64,000 nucleotides of DNA from contig JADJYF010000008.1 of assembly GCA_016719885.1 (NCBI GenBank), positions 124,001-188,000 on the forward strand, in the 5' to 3' direction. Below, in pieces: positions 55,225-64,000 of the stretch. Position 1 is the first letter of the stretch, and each line of letters opens with the position of its first letter. The notes beneath the pieces are model-generated. The model was not told the DNA's origin. It saw only the letters and a list, made by a program, of their open reading frames with translations, and did no database searches. Position numbers and translations under genes: made by a program. The DNA is from Pseudomonadota bacterium. Its GTDB lineage: Bacteria > Pseudomonadota > Gammaproteobacteria > Ga0077536.

Positions 55225-55823
55225 TTGCAGCCACCCTGTCGCGATACGCCGGCTTGGCGCTGCTGGCTTCAATGCTGGCGCTGGTCGGCTGCGCCCACAC
55301 GCCGACGCCCCACTACTACGTGCTCGCCGGCGCCAACCCCACGGACACGGAAACCGTGAGTGACGGCCCGGCCGTCGGTCTCGGTCCCATCGCCTTGCCC
55401 GACTATCTCGACCGCCCGCAAATCGTCACGCGCGCCAACGACTCACGCCTGGTGCTCTCCAACGAACACCGCTGGGCCGAACCGCTGGCGGCGTCGCTGG
55501 GACGCGCCCTGCTCGCGGAGCTGGAACACGCCGCGCCCGGTCACAACATCGCGCTGCATCCGTGGCGCGCGTCGCTGGCCATCACGCGCCAGGTGCGGGT
55601 CGACATCACGCGCTTCGATCGCGATGCCGGCGGCAGCTTCCACCTTGGCGCGCACTGGAGCGTGAGCACACCCGGCAGCGACCAGGCCACGCCGACGCGA
55701 CACAGTGACATCGAGGTGCCGGTCAACGGCAAGGACGACGATTACGATGCGCTGCTCAGCGCCGCCAACGCGGCGGTCGCGCAATTGGCCAGCGCCATCG
55801 CCAGCCAGTTACAGGCGCCGTAG
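55221..55823 (+). CDS. PqiC/YmbA-type auxiliary lipoprotein
   Basis: This 200-residue protein starts inside the stop of the MCE gene (ATGA). Its signal peptide ends in a lipobox, LALVGC, so Cys24 should be lipidated. The mature domain is ABC-type transport auxiliary lipoprotein (DUF330/PqiC): PHYYVLAGANP, VGLGPIALPDYLDRPQIV, NEHRWAEPLAASLGRALLAEL. In PqiABC systems the lipoprotein sits on the outer membrane and completes the MCE tunnel. Its presence suggests a hybrid Mla/Pqi-like lipid pathway. Confidence 0.92.
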   Translation: MIAATLSRYAGLALLASMLALVGCAHTPTPHYYVLAGANPTDTETVSDGPAVGLGPIALPDYLDRPQIVTRANDSRLVLSNEHRWAEPLAASLGRALLAELEHAAPGHNIALHPWRASLAITRQVRVDITRFDRDAGGSFHLGAHWSVSTPGSDQATPTRHSDIEVPVNGKDDDYDALLSAANAAVAQLASAIASQLQAP

Positions 55824-55851
55824 TGCGCTACACCATGCAAGGGGAGTCATC

Positions 55852-56454
55852 ATGCTGAAGGTTTATCACGCACCGCGCACCCGTTCGATTCGCATCCTGT
55901 GGCTGCTGGAAGAGCTCGCTCTGCCCTATGAGATCGAAACGGTGACGTTCACGCCCAAGCCCATGCCCTTCGGCCAGAGCGCGCCCTTCGGCAAGGTGCC
56001 GGCGCTGACCGACGGCGACATGACCATGTTCGAATCCGGCGCGATGGTCGAATACATCCTCGAACGTTACGGCAACGGACGCCTCGCGCCGCCGGTCGGC
56101 CATGCCGAGCGACCGGCCTACCTGCAGTGGCTGCATTTCGCCGAGAGCACCGCCTTCGCACCGGTGTCGGTGGTGGTGTGGATGAAGCTCTACCGCCAGG
56201 ATGCCGAACAAAATGCGGCGCTCATCGCCGACGCCCAAACGCGCGCCGCGGTCGCCTTCGAATTCCTGGAAAAGCACATGGGCGACTCGGAATTCCTGTT
56301 GCCCAGCGGCTTCTCGGCCGCCGACATCATGATGGGCTTCACGCTCAATGCCGCACGCGCCTTCGGCATCATCGACGAACGCTTCGCCAAGCTCGACGCC
56401 TACAGCAAACGCCTGGCCGCACGGCCGGCGCTGGTGAAGGCGTCGGCGTTGTAA
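55852..56454 (+). CDS. Glutathione S-transferase
   Basis: The protein has 200 residues from the ATG at 55852, with AAGGGGAG upstream. The N-terminal thioredoxin-fold reads MLKVYHAPRTRSIRILWLLEEL with Ser/Arg near the usual catalytic position, APFGKVPALTDGDMTMFESGAMVEYI supplies the cis-Pro and the gamma-glutamyl Glu-Ser. The C-terminal helical domain has FSAADIMMGFTLNAA. The substrate is unknown. It lies 28 bases after the Mla-like operon and may be the last gene of the same transcript. Confidence 0.9.
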   Translation: MLKVYHAPRTRSIRILWLLEELALPYEIETVTFTPKPMPFGQSAPFGKVPALTDGDMTMFESGAMVEYILERYGNGRLAPPVGHAERPAYLQWLHFAESTAFAPVSVVVWMKLYRQDAEQNAALIADAQTRAAVAFEFLEKHMGDSEFLLPSGFSAADIMMGFTLNAARAFGIIDERFAKLDAYSKRLAARPALVKASAL

Positions 56455-56496
56455 CCGCAAACGAGTTCGGCGCACCCGTCGGGGCGCGCCGCGAAT

Positions 56497-56561
56497 GTCG
56501 GACTGAAGTCCGACCCACAATTCGGATGCTTCGAAATTTGTGGGTCAGACTTCAGTCTGAC
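56497..56561. repeat. Repeat family B, outward-facing pair
   Basis: A unit GTCGGACTGAAGTCCGAC plus CCACAA (56497-56520) is followed by TTGTGG plus GTCAGACTTCAGTCTGAC (56538-56561). These are the same arms as at 52110-52195 but in the opposite order, between two convergent genes. The first unit has two paired substitutions that keep its hairpin (GGACT/AGTCC). Confidence 0.85.
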
Positions 56562-56569
56562 TTTCCACC

Positions 56570-57034
56570 TCAATACGGCGTTTCGCCGACCTTGCGGCCG
56601 AGCGCATGGGCCTTCTCGATATTGCCCAGGAACAATTCGTAGAAATCGCGCAGCGCGGCATCCATCTGCTCCTGGGGCAGGCCATGTTCGGTGTAATGCC
56701 CTTCCCAACGCACCCGGGTGTGGCCGGCGTCGATGGTCGAGAGATTGACCACCGCCACGTAATCGCGCATCGGCAGGGGGTAGTTCTCGACGATGGAGTA
56801 GACGATGACATGCGGCGCGCAGGCCACGTCGAGGCGCTCAATGATCTGTCCTTCGATCTGCATCTCGGGCTTGAACACCGCGAAACGGCGCGAGCCGATG
56901 CTGTTGCCCTCGCAACGGAACTCGGTGAGATTGCCGGGCGGATGCAATTTGTCGAGCGCTCCGAAATCCGCCAGCCAGTCCCAGACATAGGCGTGCGGAG
57001 CGTTGACGGTGCGATCGAGGACGGCGATGGGCAT
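56570..57034 (-). CDS. SRPBCC/polyketide-cyclase-like protein
   Basis: The protein has 154 residues from the ATG at 57034, with GGGAGAT upstream. It has the START/SRPBCC lipid-binding fold: MPIAVLDRTVNAPHAYVWDWLADFG, a middle IEGQIIERLDVACAPHVIVYSI, VRWEGHYTEHG and a long C-terminal helix AALRDFYELFLGNIEKAH. Such proteins bind small hydrophobic ligands or act on ubiquinone/polyketides. It stands alone, divergent from the MBL gene. Confidence 0.85.
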   Translation of the reverse strand: MPIAVLDRTVNAPHAYVWDWLADFGALDKLHPPGNLTEFRCEGNSIGSRRFAVFKPEMQIEGQIIERLDVACAPHVIVYSIVENYPLPMRDYVAVVNLSTIDAGHTRVRWEGHYTEHGLPQEQMDAALRDFYELFLGNIEKAHALGRKVGETPY

Positions 57035-57202
57035 GGAAAATCTCCCTGGGCTTGATGAGGTGATGCGAAATCGGCTGGCACCGTAACGCAAGCACGCGCC
57101 GTTGGCGAGCCGCGCGCCTCGAAGCTGCGCGCCGCTGGCGCGGCGCGCGCGCGATCGCTACTTTTGTCGGGTAACCCACACCACAACGCCAGGGGAATCA
57201 CC

Positions 57203-57901
57203 ATGCACACGCGCGTCGACGAAATCGCCAACGGCATCTACCGCCTGTCCACCTTCATCGCCGACGTGCCGCCGGCCGGCTTCACCTTCAATCAATACCT
57301 CGTCGCCGCCGAGCAGCCGCTGCTGTTCCACTGCGGTGGGCGTCAACTGTTCCCGCTGGTGTCGGCCGCGGCCGCGCGCGTGGTGCCGCTCGATCGGCTG
57401 CGCTGGATCTCATTCGGTCACGTCGAATCCGATGAATGCGGCTCCATGAACCAATGGCTGGCGGCCGCGCCGCGGGCCGAGGTCGTGCATGGCGCGATTG
57501 CCTGCATGGTGTCGCTGAACGATCTCGCCGACCGCCCGCCGCGCGCGCTGGCCAACGGCGAAGTGCTGGACCTTGGTGGCAAACGCGTGCGCTACATCGA
57601 CACGCCACATGTGCCCCACGCCTGGGAGTCCGGCCTGATGTTCGAGGAAACGACCGGCACGCTGTTCACCGGCGACCTGTTCACGCAGCTCGGCGACGGT
57701 CCGGCGGTCGGCGCCGACAGCATCGCCGCCGCCGCCATCGCCGCCGAGGAAGGCTTCCAGGCCACCGCCATCACGCCCACCACCGCGTCGACCATACGCG
57801 CGCTGCAAGATCTCAACCCCGCCACGCTGGCGGTCATGCATGGCGCCTGCTTCAATGGCGACTGCAAGGCGGAAATCGAAGCGCTGGCGGCCTATTACGA
57901 A

Positions 57902-57931
<30 letters not shown>
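57203..57931 (+). CDS. Di-iron metallo-beta-lactamase-fold protein (ODP/flavodiiron-like)
   Basis: The protein has 242 residues from the ATG at 57203, with CAGGGGAA upstream. The fold starts FTFNQYLVAAEQPLLFHCG. The metal motif is FGHVESDECGSMNQW, that is H-x-E-x-D as in flavodiiron proteins and oxygen-binding di-iron proteins instead of the HxHxDH of ordinary hydrolases. Further ligands come from TPHVPHAWESG, TGTLFTGDLF and MHGACFNGD. No flavodoxin domain follows. It may bind or sense oxygen or NO. Its 3' end overlaps the convergent P-type ATPase gene by 30 bases. Confidence 0.86.
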
Positions 57932-60403
<2,472 letters not shown>

Positions 60404-60462
60404 TCAACGCGGCTGCGAACTCATTTGCCCGAGGGGGCGATGCGCTGCTGGGCGGCATGAAT

Positions 60463-60486
60463 GTGCGAATGCATTCGCACCTACAC
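60463..60486. repeat. Repeat family A unit at synthetase stop
   Basis: A palindrome, GTGCGAATGCATTCGCACC plus TACAC. Read on the minus strand its GTGTAG supplies the stop codon of the acyl-CoA synthetase gene. Confidence 0.8.
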
Positions 60487-62023
60487 GAAGCGCTCGCGCG
60501 CCATTTGGCGCAGCAGCTTCTTTTCGACCTTGCCAAGAAAATTCTCGGGCATGGCGTCCAGCGTCACGACGTGTTCCGGCACCTTGTAGGGCGCGAGCGC
60601 GGTCGCGCAGTGCGCGCGCAACTGCGCGGCGTCGGTGGCGGCGCCGGGAGCCGCCACCACGAACGCCACGATCGCCTCTTCGCGCATGTCGTCAGGAATG
60701 CCGACCACCGCCGCCTCGCGCACGCTGGCGTGAGCGAGCAGCACGCGTTCGACTTCCGCCGCCGCGACATTGAAACCCGAGCGCTTGATCATGTCCTTCT
60801 CGCGCTCGAGGAAATAGAAATAACCATCCTCGTCGAGTTGACCGACATCGCCGGTATGCAGCCAACCGTCGCGCAACAGCTCGGCGCTGGCCTCGGGGTC
60901 TTCGAAATAGCCTTGCGTCAGGCCATGACGCGACTGGCATTGCAGCAGCAATTGTCCGGGCTCGCCGCACGCGACGTCGCGGCCCTCATCGTCGACGAGG
61001 CGCAGCTGGTAGCCGGGAAACGGCAGGCCGGCGCTGCCCGGCTTCCACAGCGCGTCGATGGGCGAGGCGATGCAAATGCCCATGCCTTCGGTCAGACCTA
61101 CGTCGTTCGAGATCGAGCGGCAAGGCGAACTGGGCGCGATACACCGCGTGCCGCGCGTCGTAAGGACTCGGCGGCTGGTTGAGCAGCATCTTAACGTGCG
61201 TGGCATTCATCGCCGCCATGGTGATGCGGGCTTCGACCAGGGTTTGCGCAAACGTCGAAGCAGAGAACTTCGGCGCCATGACCATGGTCGCGCCGCGCAG
61301 GATCAACGGCCCGAGCAGGGCCAGGCCGCCATTGATGTGATAGAGCGGGAAGTAATGCAGCAGCCGCTCGAAACGCGTGTAGGCAAAGGCGTTGGCTATC
61401 CCCAGGGACGAGAACATCTCGTTGCCGTGGGTGAACATCACGCCCTTGGGCCTGGCCGTGGTGCCCGAGGTGTACATCAGCATCGACAGGTCGTCGACCG
61501 ACGGGAACGGCAGCGACAGTTCACTGGACTGGTTGGACAACCAGCCATTCACATCCACGGTGCTGGCGTCCATGCGTCCCGGCTCCAGCAGCAACACCTC
61601 GCGCACGCTGGCGACGCCGGCCGCGATGGCGCGCAGGCGCTCGGCGCAGGCCAGGTCGGTGATGGCCAGCACCGCGCCGCTGGCCTCGAGCTGGTAGCGG
61701 ATCTCGTCGTCGACATACAGGCTGCTGCAGGTCACGAACACCGCGCCGATGCGCTGCACGGCAAAGCGCACGACCAGGTATTCCGGACAATTGGGCAGGA
61801 ACGCCAGCACCCGTTGGCCGTGCGTGATGCCGTGTGCCAGCAAGCCGTTTGCAACGCGCCGCACCGCGTCGGCAAAGGCCGCATGGGTGATGGTCAACTC
61901 ACCGTATTCGACGAACGGATGGTGCGGCCGCAGCGCGGCATTGCTCTCGATGGCGCGCAGCAGGGTGCGCTGGCCGACGGTGTCATGAGGACGCATGGCG
62001 TTGCCCGGCAGGTGAGATTTCAT
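60481..62023 (-). pseudogene. AMP-binding acyl-CoA synthetase, disrupted near 61110
   Basis: The N-terminal frame (from about 62023) has SMLMYTSGTTARPKGVMFTHGN (P-loop), YFPLYHINGG and MNATHVKMLLNQPPS, up to YRAQFALPLD. The C-terminal frame resumes with SNDVGLTEGMG, then KPGSAGLPFPGYQL, GWLHTGDVGQLDEDGYFYFLEREKDMIKRSGFNV and GKVEKKLL with the catalytic Lys. The two frames meet at about 61105-61120 and differ by one register. Compared with normal synthetases, about 15-20 residues just before the YGxTE-like motif are missing. A small out-of-frame deletion (real or assembly) explains this. The alternative ATG at 61996 is possible. Confidence 0.83.
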
Positions 62024-62049
62024 TCCTCGCACACGTCAGCCGGACAGTG

Positions 62050-62092
62050 GCGCCATTGTGGGTCAGGCTTCACCAAGTGCGAATGTGGGTCG
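62050..62092. repeat. Degenerate repeat family B remnant
   Basis: CATTGTGGGTCAGGCTTCAC and a nearby GTGGGTCGTCACC resemble the TTGTGGGTCAGAC arm of family B but have lost the palindrome. It lies between the synthetase start and the PQQ dehydrogenase end. Confidence 0.4.
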
Positions 62093-63832
62093 TCACCTGA
62101 CAAGGCGCCCAGCGCCAGGCTGGCAGTCATTCTGCGGCAAGGCAAACACGAGCAGCGCGCTGCCGAAGGTGACGTGTTTGGGCTCTCCGACCACGGTCGC
62201 CGCCACGCCGCCCGTACCGCTGCCGATGGCAACGTACTGGCGGCCGTCGATGCGGTAGGTGATGGGCTGACTGCGTATGCCCGAACCGGTCTGGAACTTC
62301 CACAGCACCTTGCCGCTGTCCTCGTCCAGCGCCAGCGCATAGCCCTGCTGGTTGCCGGTGAAGATCACGCCGCCGGCGGTGGCGAGCGCGCCGCCGATCA
62401 TCGGGTGCTGGTCCCGATAACGCCATTTGATCTTGCCGCTCGCCGGGTCGATGGCGGTCAGGTGGCCGTAGGCCTTGCCGAGCGTCGCGAAGGAGTCGCC
62501 GAGCGAGCCGCCGAAATTCGGATCGCCGGGATGCATGCCGGCTTCTTCCTTGGCCAGCGACATGCAGCTCTCGATGACCGGCACGTAGAGATGCTTCGTG
62601 GTCGGGCTGTAGGCATAGGTGGTCGAGCCATTGTTGCCGCCAATCGGGCCCGGGCACACCATTTCTTTCAAACCATCCACGGTCGGCACGAATTTCGGAT
62701 CGACCGTCGGGCGGCCGTTGGCATCGAGGCCCTTCGACCAGTTCAGGTTTTCGATGTACTGGGTGCCGCGCAGGAACTTGCCGGTGGCGGCATCGAGCAG
62801 GTACACGTAGCCGTTGCGATTGGCCTGGGTCACGGCGCGCAGCTTCTTGCCGTCCTGTTCGACGTCGACCAGCATCACGCCGTTGGTGGCATCGTAGTCC
62901 CACACGTCGTGGGGCGTGGCCTGGAAATGCCAACGGATCTCGCCGCTGTCGGCGTCGAGCGCCAGCACCGAATCGCTGTAGAGATTGTCACCCTTGCGCG
63001 CATCGCCGTTGAACAGCGGCGCCGGATTGCCGGTCGACCAGTAGAGCGTATTGCTCGCGCCGTCGTAGGCGCCGGTCATCCACGCCGGCGCACCGCCGCC
63101 CTTCCAGCTTTCACCGGCCCAGCTCTCGACATTCTTCTCGCCCGCCGCCGGCACGGTGTAACGCCGCCAGCGCTCCTTGCCGGTCTCGAGATCGTAGGCC
63201 GCGATGAAACCGCGCGTCGCGAATTCACCGCCGCCGTTGCCGACGACCAGCATGTCCTTCACCACCAGCGGCGCGCTGGTGGCGCTGAAGCCGAGCTTGT
63301 AGTCCGCCATCGCGACGTTCCACAACACTTTGCCGGTGGTGCGCTCGAGCGCCACGAGGTGCGCGTCGAGCGTGGCCATGAAGATCTTGTTGCCGGCGAT
63401 CGCGACGCCGCGATTGGCCGGTCCGCAGCACAGGCGCAGGTCGCCGGGCATTTGATGTTCGTAATGCCATTTGACGTCGCCGCTGACGGCGTCGAGCCCG
63501 TAGAGATTGTTGTGCGCGGCGGTGAAGAACAGCATGCCGTCGGCCACCACCGGCGAGCCGGCCACCTGGCCCTGAACGCCGGTCTGGAACATCCACACCG
63601 GCGCCAGCTTCGCGACGTTGTCGCGCTTGATGTCGGCCAGCGGGCTGTAGCGCCAGTTGGCATAGCTGCCGCCATAGGTCAGCCAGTCGGCGCCCGCGTC
63701 GACGCTGGTATTGCCGGCCGCGAGGCGCGCCTGCGTCACCGGCGGCGGGTCGGCGGCCAGCGTGACAGCGGCGTTCAGGAGCGCGGCGGTGGTGACGACA
63801 CGGCGAAGCGTGACGCGCAGACTTTCGATCAT
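62093..63832 (-). CDS. PQQ-dependent alcohol dehydrogenase, probably lanthanide type
   Basis: This 579-residue protein has the signal peptide LRVTLRRVVTTAALLNAAVTLA and eight propeller repeats with tryptophan-docking segments. The vicinal disulfide pair is LRLCCGPANRG. The metal/PQQ region has YWSTGNPAP and ATPHDVWDYDATNG. The catalytic Asp is followed two residues later by another Asp (D-Y-D), the arrangement associated with lanthanide-dependent XoxF/ExaF enzymes; calcium enzymes usually have Ala/Ser/Thr there. No heme c domain is fused, so a separate cytochrome or cupredoxin must accept electrons. The substrate alcohol is unknown. Confidence 0.9.
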   Translation of the reverse strand: MIESLRVTLRRVVTTAALLNAAVTLAADPPPVTQARLAAGNTSVDAGADWLTYGGSYANWRYSPLADIKRDNVAKLAPVWMFQTGVQGQVAGSPVVADGMLFFTAAHNNLYGLDAVSGDVKWHYEHQMPGDLRLCCGPANRGVAIAGNKIFMATLDAHLVALERTTGKVLWNVAMADYKLGFSATSAPLVVKDMLVVGNGGGEFATRGFIAAYDLETGKERWRRYTVPAAGEKNVESWAGESWKGGGAPAWMTGAYDGASNTLYWSTGNPAPLFNGDARKGDNLYSDSVLALDADSGEIRWHFQATPHDVWDYDATNGVMLVDVEQDGKKLRAVTQANRNGYVYLLDAATGKFLRGTQYIENLNWSKGLDANGRPTVDPKFVPTVDGLKEMVCPGPIGGNNGSTTYAYSPTTKHLYVPVIESCMSLAKEEAGMHPGDPNFGGSLGDSFATLGKAYGHLTAIDPASGKIKWRYRDQHPMIGGALATAGGVIFTGNQQGYALALDEDSGKVLWKFQTGSGIRSQPITYRIDGRQYVAIGSGTGGVAATVVGEPKHVTFGSALLVFALPQNDCQPGAGRLVR

Positions 63833-64000
63833 GGCTGGCCATCCGGAAATAAAAGGAGTCGGCAGTGTGCCAGCGACCTCGGCCGCTGCGAAGGGTTTGA
63901 CGTCACCTCACCTTCAAGGTGGGAAGCGCGGGCCGCGGCGAAGTGCGACGACGCGCCGATCTGCGGTATGGTGGCCGGGCGCGGACAACCGCGTCGCGCG
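63833..64000. other. Right-edge non-coding stretch
   Basis: 168 bp upstream of the PQQ dehydrogenase gene. It should contain that gene's promoter. No gene or strong motif was seen before the window ends. Confidence 0.4.

Overview
The window is GC-rich, densely coded DNA from what looks like a pseudomonadotan chromosome, most likely a gamma- or betaproteobacterium. The reasons are a DUF1840 protein, PEP-CTERM sorting tails, an MlaE/F/D-type lipid transporter with a PqiC-like lipoprotein, MtfA and YpfJ peptidases, PilZ/GGDEF/EAL/HD-GYP signalling and REP-like intergenic palindromes. The taxonomy is inference. No rRNA, tRNA, CRISPR array, integrase or transposase gene was seen.

The most notable content is a two-gene selenoprotein module present twice. 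At 1139-3078 a thioredoxin-fused partner protein overlaps (ATGA) a UGSC-family gene. At 15799-17504, on the other strand, a second UGSC gene overlaps (ATGA) a second partner without the thioredoxin domain. Both UGSC genes carry an in-frame TGA inside the motif Sec-Gly-Ser-Cys. Both have a hairpin at identical spacing behind the TGA, with a G-first triloop and a compensatory base-pair change between copies, as expected of a bacterial SECIS element. Naive gene calling splits both genes.

Layout. 1-3 kb: end of a PEP-CTERM protein and selenoprotein module 1. 3-10.5 kb: small exported or housekeeping proteins (DUF3127 with an SSB-like tip, DUF3617-like, Tat-exported HDAC-like deacetylase, cupredoxin, CbbY, aminotransferase, PilZ, GlcG/HbpS, MtfA, TetR). 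11-18.5 kb: frameshifted Ddn-like gene, PEP-CTERM protein, AccB/AccC, cyclase, DUF1840, MITE-like element, selenoprotein module 2, EamA transporter. 18.5-27.6 kb: one very long PEP-CTERM repeat protein (tandem 732-bp and 363-bp repeats) broken by about seven single-base indels. 28-45 kb: redox and lipid enzymes (HCCA isomerase, SDRs, MaoC, LLM flavoenzyme, GST, Rieske), cyclic-di-GMP proteins, an Aer-like chemoreceptor, pyruvate kinase and pyrophosphatase. 45-50 kb: an amino-acid-permease/hybrid histidine kinase fusion divergent from a HisKA-only protein. 50-56 kb: acyl-CoA dehydrogenase-like enzyme and the Mla-like operon. 56-64 kb: GST, SRPBCC, di-iron MBL protein, P-type ATPase, a broken acyl-CoA synthetase and a probably lanthanide-type PQQ alcohol dehydrogenase.

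Three families of short non-coding repeats lie between genes: (A) CTGTAGGTGCGAAT palindromes, four of which supply the stop codon of the adjacent gene; (B) GTCAGACTGAAGTCTGAC hairpins; (C) one 145-bp element with 18-bp terminal inverted repeats. Several genes overlap tail-to-tail. Single-base indels are concentrated in the repeat gene, with one more at 11.45 kb and a deletion-like break at 61.1 kb, so assembly error must be weighed against real decay.
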